Below are positions 1 through 8,098 of a stretch of DNA of 64,000 bases, in pieces (positions within the stretch are counted from its first letter, which is position 1; each line of letters opens with the position of its first letter). Below the pieces are notes generated by a model. That model did no database searches, was not told where the DNA came from, and was given only the letters and a program-made list of their open reading frames with translations. The stretch lies in contig NZ_CP038438.1 of NCBI RefSeq assembly GCF_004683905.1, forward strand, positions 4,030,001 to 4,094,000, in the 5' to 3' direction. The DNA comes from Pseudomonas fluorescens (GTDB taxonomy: Bacteria; Pseudomonadota; Gammaproteobacteria; Pseudomonadales; Pseudomonadaceae). The position numbers and the translations under genes are program-made.

Positions 1-752
1 CCGCTTGCGCGCGCATGGCGCAGGAGCATGGTTACGACGAAGTGAATCTGAATGTTGGCTGCCCAAGTGATCGGGTGCAGAACAATATGATCGGTGCGTG
101 CCTGATGGGGCATCCGCAGTTGGTGGCGGATTGTGTGAAGGCGATGCGCGATGCGGTGTCGATTCCGGTGACGGTGAAGCATCGGATCGGGATCAATGGG
201 CGGGACAGTTACGCCGAGTTGTGTGATTTCGTCGGTACGGTGCGGGATGCCGGGTGTACCAGTTTTACCGTGCATGCGCGGATTGCGATTCTGGAGGGCT
301 TGTCGCCGAAGGAGAATCGCGACATTCCGCCGTTGCGGTATGACGTGGCGGCGCAGTTGAAGGCGGATTTCCCAGAGCTGGAGATTGTGCTGAACGGCGG
401 GATCAAGACGATGGAGGCCTGCCATGAACATTTGCAGACCTTCGACGGTGTGATGCTCGGGCGTGAGGCTTATCACAATCCGTATTTGCTGGCGGAGGTG
501 GATCAGCAGTTGTTCGGCAGCAGCGCGCCGGTGATCAGCCGGGCCGAGGCGCTGGCGCAGTTGCGGCCTTATATTGCCGAGCATCTGCAAGCGGGCGGTG
601 CGATGCATCACATCACGCGGCACGTGCTGGGGCTGGGCACCGGGTTCCCGGGGGCGCGTAAATTCCGTCAGTTGTTGTCGGTGGATATTCACAAGGCCAA
701 AGATCCGTTGGCGTTGCTGGATCAGGCTGGCGAGTTGCTGCAAGGGCGTTGA
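1..752 (+). CDS. dusA: tRNA-dihydrouridine synthase A, 5'-truncated by window edge
   Basis: Flavoprotein that reduces specific uridines in the tRNA D-loop to dihydrouridine, using FMN and NADPH. The reading frame is open from base 3, so the start lies outside the window; the ATG at 15 is internal. The motif NVGCPSDRVQ is followed by IGACLMG, whose Cys aligns with the catalytic Cys of the Dus family. VKHRIGI (phosphate and tRNA contact region), LNGGIK and MLGREAYHNP (FMN-phosphate side of the TIM barrel) follow in the expected order, and the C-terminal helical domain is complete. In PAO1 the neighbour is tal; here the exopolysaccharide locus lies between them. The identification is secure, and DusA is favoured over DusB/C by the GREAYHNP stretch and the tal synteny. 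Confidence 0.95.
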   Translation, partial: ACARMAQEHGYDEVNLNVGCPSDRVQNNMIGACLMGHPQLVADCVKAMRDAVSIPVTVKHRIGINGRDSYAELCDFVGTVRDAGCTSFTVHARIAILEGLSPKENRDIPPLRYDVAAQLKADFPELEIVLNGGIKTMEACHEHLQTFDGVMLGREAYHNPYLLAEVDQQLFGSSAPVISRAEALAQLRPYIAEHLQAGGAMHHITRHVLGLGTGFPGARKFRQLLSVDIHKAKDPLALLDQAGELLQGR

Positions 753-772
753 TGCCCTCCCTCCGTAACACG

Positions 773-798
773 CGCCAGGCGGGGTGATCCGCCTGGCG
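773..798. terminator. hairpin between convergent dusA and uppP
   Basis: A perfect 10-bp stem (CGCCAGGCGG / CCGCCTGGCG) with a 6-nt loop lies between the stops of dusA and uppP. There is no strong T-run on either side, so it could be a weak bidirectional terminator. The position is what makes this likely; the sequence alone is not decisive. Confidence 0.4.
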
Positions 799-804
799 TG
801 CGCA

Positions 805-1638
805 TCACCCCGCCGCCGCTTCCGTCCAGTTCACCCAGCCAAACACCCACGTCGCCAGAATCAACAAGCCAAACGCGATCCGATACCAGGCGAACGCGGC
901 GTAGCTGTGGTTGGCGATGAATTTGAGCAGGCCGCGCACGGCGATCATGGCGAAGATGAAGGCGATGACAAAACCGAGGGCGAACACTGGCAGGTCGCTG
1001 GCCTGGAACAGGTCACGGTATTTGTAGCCGGAGTACACCGCGGCGCCGACCATGGTCGGCATGGCGAGGAAAAACGAGAACTCTGTGGCGGCTTTCCGGG
1101 ACAAGCCGAACAATAAACCGCCGATGATGGTCGAGCCCGAGCGCGACGTGCCGGGAATCATCGCCAGGCATTGCACGAAACCGATTTTCAACGCGTCTGA
1201 CCAGCGCATGTCGTCGACGTGATCGACGCTCACCACATGATTGCGCTGTTCGGCCCACAACATGACGATGCCGCCCACCACCAAGGCCATGGCTACGGTG
1301 ATCGGGTTAAACAGGTATTGATGGATTTTGTCAGCGAACAGTACGCCGAGGACCACCGCCGGGAGGAAGGCGATCAGCAGGTTGAGGGTGAAACGCTGCG
1401 CATTGCGTTGGGTGGGCAGGCCTTTGACGATGTCGAAGATCTTCGGGCGAAACTCCCAGACCACGGCCAGGATCGCGCCCAGCTGAATAATGATGTTGAA
1501 CGCCATCGCGCGTTCGCCGCCGAAGTCCAGCAGGTCGGCGACGATGATCTGGTGGCCGGTACTGGAGATCGGCAAGAACTCGGTCAGGCCTTCTACCGCG
1601 CCCAATATCAACACCTGGATAAAGGTCCAGAAATCCAT
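805..1638 (-). CDS. uppP: undecaprenyl-diphosphatase UppP (BacA)
   Basis: Integral inner-membrane phosphatase that converts undecaprenyl diphosphate to the monophosphate, recycling the lipid carrier for peptidoglycan and surface polysaccharides. At 277 aa it has the normal family length. The two signature regions are present: EGLTEFLPISSTGH near residue 17 and PGTSRSGS near residue 160, which together hold the catalytic Glu, Ser/His and Arg. Several hydrophobic segments surround them. It lies next to an Und-P-consuming exopolysaccharide locus, so local resupply of carrier is a reasonable inference, although UppP is also a housekeeping enzyme. Overproduction of this family gives bacitracin resistance. 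Confidence 0.95.
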   Translation of the reverse strand: MDFWTFIQVLILGAVEGLTEFLPISSTGHQIIVADLLDFGGERAMAFNIIIQLGAILAVVWEFRPKIFDIVKGLPTQRNAQRFTLNLLIAFLPAVVLGVLFADKIHQYLFNPITVAMALVVGGIVMLWAEQRNHVVSVDHVDDMRWSDALKIGFVQCLAMIPGTSRSGSTIIGGLLFGLSRKAATEFSFFLAMPTMVGAAVYSGYKYRDLFQASDLPVFALGFVIAFIFAMIAVRGLLKFIANHSYAAFAWYRIAFGLLILATWVFGWVNWTEAAAG

Positions 1639-2079
1639 TAATCCTCCGTCAGAGCGCTCTTGATGAGCGACCGGTCAACTGTATTCAGGAATTGAGTATC
1701 TGAAGTTAAACAATCGGTATAACGCGACACCCATTGCCTGATCAGGCGACGGAGAATATGTCTTATCAAAAGACACACTCAAGCCATGTTAATAAACGTC
1801 CGCCTACGAACTGCTCAAAAAATATTTAGGGCTATAGTAGAAAAAAGTTCGATTGGCCAATAAAGTGTGACCCAGCTCACATTGTCTCAGGATCGTCGAC
1901 AGTGGCAATTGGACATGAATAAAGCCATCGCCATAGATTCAAAATAGTGGCACAATTCCACATTGCCACCATGTAACGACTAGTTCACAGCCCCGAGAAA
2001 ATCAACTAAAAGCTTGAAATGCTTAATTATTGTTAGAAAACTCGGGAGCCACGTCTAAAAATCGCGTGAATGTTACCAA
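1639..2079. other. 440-bp AT-rich intergenic region upstream of the exopolysaccharide regulators
   Basis: No convincing coding sequence is present. Composition is more AT-rich than in the flanking genes. It holds a perfect CRP/Vfr-type palindrome (1866-1881) and one TGTTAG motif (2031-2036) that recurs at other promoters of the locus. The uppP promoter must also lie here. A long regulatory region for the first regulator gene is the most likely role. Confidence 0.6.
1866..1881. promoter_or_regulatory. candidate CRP/Vfr binding site
   Basis: The sequence TGTGACCCAGCTCACA is a perfect TGTGA-N6-TCACA palindrome, matching the E. coli CRP consensus core and the closely related Vfr consensus. It lies about 200 bp upstream of the nearest candidate start of the first regulator and about 230 bp upstream of uppP. 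The match is seen directly; binding is inferred. Confidence 0.6.
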
Positions 2080-2118
2080 TTGTCAGTCACAGATGAGAAC
2101 CGGTGCTTTAACATCCCG

Positions 2119-2886
2119 ATGTCAGCACCTAATTCGAGTCAAAGCATGATGCTCTCAGGGAACTTGGCGACTAGAAGTCCGCGCCCGACAAACGACGTAC
2201 CCGGTGTTCTCACACTGGGCCGTACCCGTGGCGTGGCCGAACATTTTAGTGCGCTGATCGCAAAGCACGTACGCACTGATATGGCACTTGAGGCCAGTTC
2301 GTACACTAGTTCCTATAACAATGAACTTTCTGGTTCGTATCGAGCCATCTTCATCGTTATCGACACTCCGCAAGCGCTGGAAGACAATCTTGCGCTGATC
2401 GAGAACCTGCGTTCCGACAACTTGAAACCGATCATTTGCGCAGTCATTACCGGTCGCGGCGCCTTCAACAAGATCAAGTACTTCCTGGCCGGTGCCGACT
2501 TCTGTATCAAACTCAATACCCTTTCCGACGAGGGCGACGAGTTGCTCGGTGAATTCTTCAACAGTGAAGAATGGCAGCGAGATATCAATCTGACGCTCGA
2601 CCCGACGCGCATCTGCCTGCTCGGCGGCGCCAGCCAGAAACTCGACATCTCGTTTGCCGAGATGAAGATCCTGGAAGCCTTTGCGCAGACCAGCAATCAC
2701 ATTCTCAGCCATGATGAAATCGCCAGCATCATGGGGCTCAATACCAATTTCTACGATCCGAGAGCGCTGGAAAAATCCATCAGCCGCTTGCGTGGAAAAA
2801 TCAAGGACATGTATGGTACCAATGCGATTCAGAGCATCCGCGGCTACGGCTATCGCCTGATGCGGGGTCTGATATCGACTGCCTGA
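2119..2886 (+). CDS. orphan response-regulator-like protein, degenerate receiver plus winged helix
   Basis: Probable DNA-binding regulator of the exopolysaccharide locus. The C-terminal ~90 residues form an OmpR/PhoB-type winged helix: a recognition region with DPRALEKSISRLRGKIK, then the wing GYGYRLM. The N-terminal half looks like a receiver fold without the usual acidic pocket. A strand IFIVID could carry an Asp, a strand IICAVITGRG could supply the Thr, and GADFCIKL resembles the conserved Lys strand, but the first strand has no paired acids. No sensor kinase is adjacent. The start is uncertain: a TTG at 2080, the ATG at 2119 and an ATG pair at 2146 are in frame and none has a strong ribosome-binding site. 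ATG 2119 is chosen by codon preference. The next gene also ends in a winged helix. Confidence 0.75.
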   Translation: MSAPNSSQSMMLSGNLATRSPRPTNDVPGVLTLGRTRGVAEHFSALIAKHVRTDMALEASSYTSSYNNELSGSYRAIFIVIDTPQALEDNLALIENLRSDNLKPIICAVITGRGAFNKIKYFLAGADFCIKLNTLSDEGDELLGEFFNSEEWQRDINLTLDPTRICLLGGASQKLDISFAEMKILEAFAQTSNHILSHDEIASIMGLNTNFYDPRALEKSISRLRGKIKDMYGTNAIQSIRGYGYRLMRGLISTA

Positions 2887-3164
2887 CTCTCGGGCAGCCA
2901 TTCTCTTTGCATAATCACGAAGGATCGTCATATGCAACCATACAGCTCAAGTTGTACTTCAAATCTACTAATAATCAAGCCATTGAATGAGCACGGCTAC
3001 ACCGAACCATAACAATAAACTTAACAACATAGCAGCAGAACGAGTGGAATTTATCGAGGCCATTTTGGGCCCAGACCCTGCCTGTCGGTTACTTCCAAGG
3101 AAGTTATTGCTCGCCTGCCGATTTACCTTTTCGCCCATTTTGGTGCACATTTTAGGAGAGAGAC
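2887..3164. other. intergenic region between the two regulators
   Basis: 278 bp without a convincing gene. An open frame 2987-3175 (62 codons) overlaps the next gene start and has no clear ribosome-binding site or family resemblance, so it is not called. A good Shine-Dalgarno (AGGAGAGAG) sits just before 3165. Confidence 0.5.
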
Positions 3165-3809
3165 ATGGAAACTAGTACAACCCTCCCAAGAAAATATTTT
3201 GTCGTCGTGACCAACAGTACAACGTCGCAGCGTGAACTTGAGAGCATTCTGTCCAGCGAGCGCTTCAATTCGTTTGGCACGTCTCAGGCACAAATGTTTA
3301 TTGAAGGTGCTACTTCGCCCTCTTCCGCTCCCATGCTGATGGAGTTCACTTACCCAAGGGGCACCCGGAAAAACGTTGCCCGCACGATTGAACACGACAC
3401 CCAGCGCATATTGGCCACCCTCGAATCGGAATGGTTGTCCGCACAATCGGCGAAGCCGTTTCAAAGTGCAGAGAGCGACAACCGCACTGCTGCCATCGAA
3501 GACGCCGCCACTTGCAACGAAACCTGGCATCTGGACAACGATCAAGGCGCACTGGTCAAGGAAGGCGTCGAGATCAGCCTTACCGGACTGGAAACCGCGC
3601 TGGTGCGCAAAATGCTCCATCACGAAGAGCGTGTAGTCAGTCGTGATGACCTGATCCTCAGCATCGGCCGCGAGCCGGAGCAATATCGCGGCCTGGAAAT
3701 GTGCCTGAGTCGCCTGCAGGACAAGTTCAAAAACGCGAGTAATGGTGAGCGATTGTTCCGTGCCGTAAGAAACCGCGGTTATTGCCTCATTCAGGAAATC
3801 GTTGCGTAA
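3165..3809 (+). CDS. second winged-helix regulator of the exopolysaccharide locus
   Basis: A 214-aa protein. The last ~90 residues match the Trans_reg_C winged helix in shape: VEISLTGLETALVRKML for the first helices, RGLEMCLSRLQDKFK for the recognition helix, and a RNRGYCL wing. The N-terminal ~120 residues start with a single strand (KYFVVVTNS) but then lose receiver character, and no phosphoacceptor can be assigned. It is co-oriented with the regulator upstream and the priming transferase downstream, which suggests local control of polysaccharide genes, possibly by binding the recurring TGTTAG motifs. The start ATG has an excellent AGGAGAGAG site. The exact target is unknown. Confidence 0.75.
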   Translation: METSTTLPRKYFVVVTNSTTSQRELESILSSERFNSFGTSQAQMFIEGATSPSSAPMLMEFTYPRGTRKNVARTIEHDTQRILATLESEWLSAQSAKPFQSAESDNRTAAIEDAATCNETWHLDNDQGALVKEGVEISLTGLETALVRKMLHHEERVVSRDDLILSIGREPEQYRGLEMCLSRLQDKFKNASNGERLFRAVRNRGYCLIQEIVA

Positions 3810-4199
3810 ATACCGCCGATATCCGCGAACAAAACAAACAGAAAACAGTGCGATTACAAAAACAACAAGAGCACTCTGTTTGGCTTCACCTCCCCTGGTA
3901 ATAATAGCTCCCTGCCTCCACCCCTCCTACAGTAACAAACACAACATAATTTATTCACCCCCCGCTCTGCGACCTTTTCTAACACCCTTGTATTTGATTA
4001 TTAAAAAGTTGGCACTGTGCCATCTTGTTAGAACTCGTCAGACACCCTCTCCGGCAATAACTTAGTCTATTGATTGACGACAGTTCGGCCTATCGACGTT
4101 GTTACCTCAGGACACTCGTCCAATAACAACAACAAGCCTATCTAGCAACTCGGACTTCAACTGTCGAAACCTGAATGGACGTATTTCTGGGGATATCTC
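3810..4199. other. 390-bp promoter region of the priming transferase
   Basis: No gene is supported. The stretch is A-rich at first (3830-3870) and contains a perfect 13-bp palindrome at 4010-4022 followed at once by a TGTTAG motif (4026-4031). This arrangement fits an operator-bearing promoter for the gene at 4200. Confidence 0.5.
4010..4022. promoter_or_regulatory. perfect palindrome, candidate operator
   Basis: TGGCAC-T-GTGCCA is a perfect odd palindrome about 180 bp before the priming transferase start and 3 bp before a TGTTAG motif. It looks superficially like half of a sigma-54 promoter but has no correctly spaced -12 GC. Operator function is inferred. Confidence 0.35.
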
Positions 4200-5594
4200 A
4201 TGGAACTTTCTCTACGGATCAATCGAAATAACGGCCTCAAGGGACTTACCTTCTGGGGCCAATGGGCATTGGCGCAGGCTTTCATTGTTGCGTTGTTATT
4301 CATACTGGCTGAACGGCACACAGGCACCGTCGAGTTCTATTACCGCATGTGCGCAACACTGGCGGTATTGGCCTCGGTGCCGGCATATACGTTCAGCGGC
4401 GTGTACCGCAAGCAGGACAATTACCTGAGCGGGCTTGGACGCTTGTTCATGGGCTGGTCGATGACCATGGTGGCGCTGGCCGGCATCGCGTTCGTGTGCA
4501 AGGCCGACGAAGTGTTCTCCCGCGAGGTGACGCTGAGCTGGGCGGTCTACGGCTTCCTCGGTCAGGCGTTGATGTACGCGCCGCTGCATGCCTTTTCCAA
4601 GTACTACCAGCGTTCCCGCACCAGCGCGCAGAAGACCCTGATCGTCGGCACTGGCGAGCTGGCTCTGGGTCTGGCGAAGAAGATCAGTCAGGTGGAAAAC
4701 CTGCCGTTGGTAGGTTTGGTCAGCAATGGCGCGACACCGAATCTGGATTCGGATGCACCGCGTGTGGTCGGTGATCAGGAAGATTTGCTCAAGCTGATCA
4801 CAGACCATGACATCCGCCGGTTGTACATCACCCTGCCGCTGGCTGAGGCTGCGAAAATCGAAGCGATGTACGTCGATTTGCTCGGCGCCAACGTCGATGT
4901 GGTCTGGGTGCCGGACTTGAACAGCCTGACCCTGCTCAACCACTCGGTGAAGGTCGTGGATGGTCTGCCGGCGATCTGCCTCAACGAAAGTCCGCTGACC
5001 AGCCGCCCTACCGCTGCGCTGAGCAAGAGTCTGGTGGAAAAAGGCGTGGCGCTGTTGGCGATCATCCTGCTGAGCCCGGTGCTGCTGTTCATCGCGTTGG
5101 CGGTGAAGATCAACTCGCCGGGGCCGGTGTTCTTCAAGCAGGATCGCCACGGCTGGAACGGCAAGGTGATTCAGGTCTGGAAATTCCGCTCGATGCGCGT
5201 GCACGATGATCGTGAAGTGGTTCAGGCCAGCCGTAATGACTCGCGTATTACTGCGGTCGGGCGCTTCATACGCCGCACCTCGCTGGATGAGCTGCCGCAG
5301 TTGTTCAACGTGCTGCAGGGGCAAATGGCCTTGGTCGGCCCGCGCCCGCACGCGGTGGCGCACAACCACTACTACTCGGGGAAAATCCTCGCGTACATGG
5401 CTCGTCATCGAATCAAACCGGGTATTACCGGGCTGGCACAGATCAGCGGCTGCCGTGGCGAGACCGACACCATCGACAAGATGCAGCGTCGGGTGGAGAT
5501 GGACCTGCATTACATCAACAACTGGTCGTTGTGGCTGGATCTGAAGATCCTGGTGAAGACGCCGTTTACGTTGTTGTCGAAAGATATTTATTGA
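4200..5594 (+). CDS. undecaprenyl-phosphate sugar-phosphate transferase (WcaJ/PssA type)
   Basis: Priming enzyme that transfers a hexose-1-phosphate, probably glucose-1-P from UDP-glucose, to undecaprenyl phosphate to start the repeat unit. It is a 464-aa polyisoprenyl-phosphate hexose-1-phosphate transferase. Four or five N-terminal membrane spans (about residues 15-125) come first, then a soluble CoA-binding-like domain with LIVGTGELAL near residue 150. A re-entrant hydrophobic segment near 285 precedes the catalytic PF02397 domain with KFRSMRV, the RRTSLDELPQ Asp-Glu pair, VGPRPHA and KPGITGLAQ. The start ATG follows TCTGGGGA. The sugar could be galactose instead, since galE is nearby. A terminator follows directly, so it is probably monocistronic. 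Confidence 0.9.
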   Translation: MELSLRINRNNGLKGLTFWGQWALAQAFIVALLFILAERHTGTVEFYYRMCATLAVLASVPAYTFSGVYRKQDNYLSGLGRLFMGWSMTMVALAGIAFVCKADEVFSREVTLSWAVYGFLGQALMYAPLHAFSKYYQRSRTSAQKTLIVGTGELALGLAKKISQVENLPLVGLVSNGATPNLDSDAPRVVGDQEDLLKLITDHDIRRLYITLPLAEAAKIEAMYVDLLGANVDVVWVPDLNSLTLLNHSVKVVDGLPAICLNESPLTSRPTAALSKSLVEKGVALLAIILLSPVLLFIALAVKINSPGPVFFKQDRHGWNGKVIQVWKFRSMRVHDDREVVQASRNDSRITAVGRFIRRTSLDELPQLFNVLQGQMALVGPRPHAVAHNHYYSGKILAYMARHRIKPGITGLAQISGCRGETDTIDKMQRRVEMDLHYINNWSLWLDLKILVKTPFTLLSKDIY

Positions 5595-5624
5595 TGGACG
5601 GGTGACAAGCCAGGCAATACCGCA

Positions 5625-5648
5625 AGGGGACGAAAGTCCCCTTTTTTG
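5625..5648 (+). terminator. rho-independent terminator after the priming transferase
   Basis: An 8-bp stem (AAGGGGAC / GTCCCCTT) with a GAAA tetraloop runs into a six-T tract, 31 bp after the stop codon. It is a textbook intrinsic terminator. Confidence 0.85.
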
Positions 5649-5700
5649 TGGGCGGGATTTGGGCAGTGGGTCAGGCTGTTGCGAGGGTGGCAGTGCCGAC

Positions 5701-6000
5701 GCCTTCGCGGGCAAGCCCGCTCCCACACGGGATCTCGGTATGGATCGGGATATGCGCTTCACCCCGTTCCACTGTGGGAGCGTGGCTTGCCCGCGAAAGC
5801 GGTGGATCAGGCAGCACAGATATTGAATGTGCCGGCGCCTTCGCGAGCAAGCCCGCTCCCACAGGGTCCGGCGGCGTTCACTCAAATCGGGCATACCACA
5901 AAATCACTGTGGGAGCTTGCCTGCAAGCGATAGCGGTGGGTCAGGCAGCACAGATGTTGAATGTGCCAACGCCTTCGCGGGCAAGCCCGCTCCCACAGGT
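5701..6000. repeat. cluster of five REP sequences including a tandemly duplicated REPIN
   Basis: Five copies of the GTGGGAGCGGGCTTGC-type REP in alternating orientation lie between the convergent priming transferase and gfcD. Units start near 5702 (-), 5774 (+), 5838 (-), 5909 (+) and 5972 (-). The segments 5772-5865 and 5907-5999 are two near-copies of the same REP-spacer-REP block, sharing the spacer GGCAGCACAGAT and its flanks, so one REPIN appears to have been duplicated in tandem. The second copy's left REP has diverged (GGGAGCTTGCCTGC). Confidence 0.85.
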
Positions 6001-6019
6001 CTCAAGGGGGTTCTCGGGT

Positions 6020-8098
6020 TTACTCGGTAATCTTCGAGAAGTTGCGGTAGAACATGTCACCCTCACGGCTATCGGTCATCGAGTGCAGCTGGAAGCTGCG
6101 ATTGAGCCTGGCGCCGCCGTCACGGGTCAGGGGGGCCCAGACGAGGTTGGCGCGGCGCATGGTCGACATGCTCATCATTTCGTCGAACGGGATCGACAGG
6201 TAGATGCCCTTGTCGAAACTACCCTCCCCGTACTCGGCGCTGCCAGCAGTGGTGATCGTGGCCCAGGCACCGAAGCGCACGCCGTTGAAGAACTCGCGGG
6301 AGATATCGAGCGTACCGCCCCAATCGCCGGCCAGATAGCGACCGACGCTGACCGCGGCCAACGTGTCATACGGCAAATCGGTGTAACCGGTGATGTGCCC
6401 GGTCCAGACCGAGTAGTCGCGCAGGCCGAAACCCTGGTCGAACTCGCGCTGACGCACATAGTTCAGATCCGCTCCCACCGACCAGCGCTCACCGGTCGGC
6501 CGGAACAGCACCTCACCGCCGACACCGGCAAACATCGACTCCAGATAGCCGCCGTAGACCATGCCATACAGGTCCTTGTCCAACTGCTCGGCATGGCTGA
6601 CCTGGAACAACGGCATGGTCACTTCCGAGGTGGTCAGGTACTGACGCAAATCGGTACGCACCCGCGGCAGGCCGCTCGGCGCATCGTAGGTGAACTTGTC
6701 GAAGTTGTTCACCAGGTTGGCACTGAGCAGACCGTTCCACCAGGTGTTGCGGTTGAAGCGGTACTCGGCGTCCGCGTCGGCACTGAATTGATAGAGCAAA
6801 CCATCCGGGCCGCCAACGTTCTGCTTGAAGCCCAGTCCAACGCCATAATTGAAGTGCTGCGGCGCTTCGCTGTAGAGGGTTTTCTCGTTGTGCGGCATTG
6901 CCGGGTTGATCTCGGTGGTGCGGTGCAACGACTCCAGCGATTCCTCGTTGTTGATCACTTCGCGGAAGGTCTGACGCGGCACACTGGTCTCTTCCAGCGG
7001 CAGGTCGTAACGCTTGTTGACCACGGTGAACCAGTTGATGTCGTCGTTCACACTGTTGTCGAGAATCCGGCTCGCGCGGCCGACAGCCTTCGACGAATGG
7101 AAGTAGCGCTGCTGCTCGCCGTAGACGATCAGCTCGGAATCACGCTGACTGATGCGCTCGACCTTGTACCCGGCATTCTGCTGCAGGCGTTGCGACACGT
7201 CGGCCCAGTTGACCTGTTCCATCGGCGTAGTCGGCATCTTCGCCGGTAGCGGTTCCGGCGTCGGGTCGTAGGTCTTGGCCGGCGCCTTGCGGCTGACGAA
7301 ATTGGTGTGGAAGGTGATGCCGAACATCGCCGTGTTGCCCCGCTCCCACGCCGCGCTGACGTCCACCGAATCGGCCACCTTGAACACCGCGCCGAAGTTG
7401 ATCGGCGAGTCTTGCTTGATCACGTTGTCCTTCGGCTCGTGCTTGTAGTCGTTGCCTTCGTATTCGAGTTTCAGGCTGAGTCGGTCCCACGGTGTCTGAT
7501 AGCTCACACCACCAAAGAACGAAGGCTTGCCGCGAAAGTACGAACCGGCGTTGACGTCACCGGTGCCTTCCAGGGCCGGACGGGTCTTGAAGCGATCGTC
7601 GAGGTAGCCCAGCGGGTTGTCGAGGTCGCCGCGATTACCGAGATAACCCCAGGCAATGCCGGCGCTGAAATCGAAATTATCAAAGCGCTTGTTGGCGACG
7701 AAATATTCGCTGGCGAACAAGCCGGTACCGCCAATGTCTCGGAAGCCCAGAGCGACATCGGGGGCCCAATGAGTTTCCTGCCACAGCCGGACTTTGGCAT
7801 CGACCGCCTTGTCCTTATAGCTCTGGCTGCCGCTCATCGACTCCGGCCCGTACGGCCGGTTGGTGATCGCGGTGTAGCGGAACGAACCTTCGAGCCAGTC
7901 CAGTGGCTGCAACGACACGCTGTAGCGGCTGTAAGGCTCGGTGCGGTTGGCGTTGACGCTCAGCTCTCCGGCCGGGGCCATGCGCGCGGTCGGGGTCTGC
8001 AACAGACCGGTGCCGCCGAAATCATTTTGGGTAATACGCGGCTCGGCATGCACCAGACCGCACGGCAATAACAACACAGCTGCAAAACGTAACTTCAA
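6020..8098 (-). CDS. YjbH/GfcD-like outer-membrane polysaccharide export protein
   Basis: 692-aa outer-membrane protein of the YjbH/GfcD family (DUF940), which in E. coli belongs to the yjbEFGH and group 4 capsule operons; the family is thought to form a beta-barrel assisting polymer export. A Sec signal peptide ends near residue 18 (LVHA-EP). It is followed by the family-typical FGGTGLLQTPTARM, which resembles a barrel lead strand, and many alternating aromatic strands up to a C-terminal FSKITE. Its length is close to E. coli YjbH. The start overlaps the gfcC-like stop by four bases (ATGA), showing translational coupling. It is the last gene of a five-gene operon. The precise role of the family is not settled. 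Confidence 0.88.
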   Translation of the reverse strand: MKLRFAAVLLLPCGLVHAEPRITQNDFGGTGLLQTPTARMAPAGELSVNANRTEPYSRYSVSLQPLDWLEGSFRYTAITNRPYGPESMSGSQSYKDKAVDAKVRLWQETHWAPDVALGFRDIGGTGLFASEYFVANKRFDNFDFSAGIAWGYLGNRGDLDNPLGYLDDRFKTRPALEGTGDVNAGSYFRGKPSFFGGVSYQTPWDRLSLKLEYEGNDYKHEPKDNVIKQDSPINFGAVFKVADSVDVSAAWERGNTAMFGITFHTNFVSRKAPAKTYDPTPEPLPAKMPTTPMEQVNWADVSQRLQQNAGYKVERISQRDSELIVYGEQQRYFHSSKAVGRASRILDNSVNDDINWFTVVNKRYDLPLEETSVPRQTFREVINNEESLESLHRTTEINPAMPHNEKTLYSEAPQHFNYGVGLGFKQNVGGPDGLLYQFSADADAEYRFNRNTWWNGLLSANLVNNFDKFTYDAPSGLPRVRTDLRQYLTTSEVTMPLFQVSHAEQLDKDLYGMVYGGYLESMFAGVGGEVLFRPTGERWSVGADLNYVRQREFDQGFGLRDYSVWTGHITGYTDLPYDTLAAVSVGRYLAGDWGGTLDISREFFNGVRFGAWATITTAGSAEYGEGSFDKGIYLSIPFDEMMSMSTMRRANLVWAPLTRDGGARLNRSFQLHSMTDSREGDMFYRNFSKITE

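Noticed and set aside
1947..1966. Sigma-54-like TGGCAC ... TTGCC upstream of the first regulator
   Set aside because: The distance between GG and GC is 14 bp instead of the required 10, so it is not a valid -24/-12 promoter.
2987..3175. 62-codon open frame between the two regulators
   Set aside because: It has no good ribosome-binding site, no family likeness, and overlaps the well-supported start at 3165.
4296..5894. 532-codon minus-strand open frame over the priming transferase
   Set aside because: Antisense to a gene with intact transferase motifs; no domain likeness.
5701..6000. Regularly spaced repeats as a CRISPR array
   Set aside because: Units alternate in orientation and match REP sequences found elsewhere in the window; spacers are related to each other and no cas gene is present.
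5648..7249. 533-codon plus-strand open frame across the REP cluster and gfcD-like gene
   Set aside because: It reads through REP repeats and antisense to a clear YjbH-family gene; composition is Arg/Gln/Val-rich shadow sequence.
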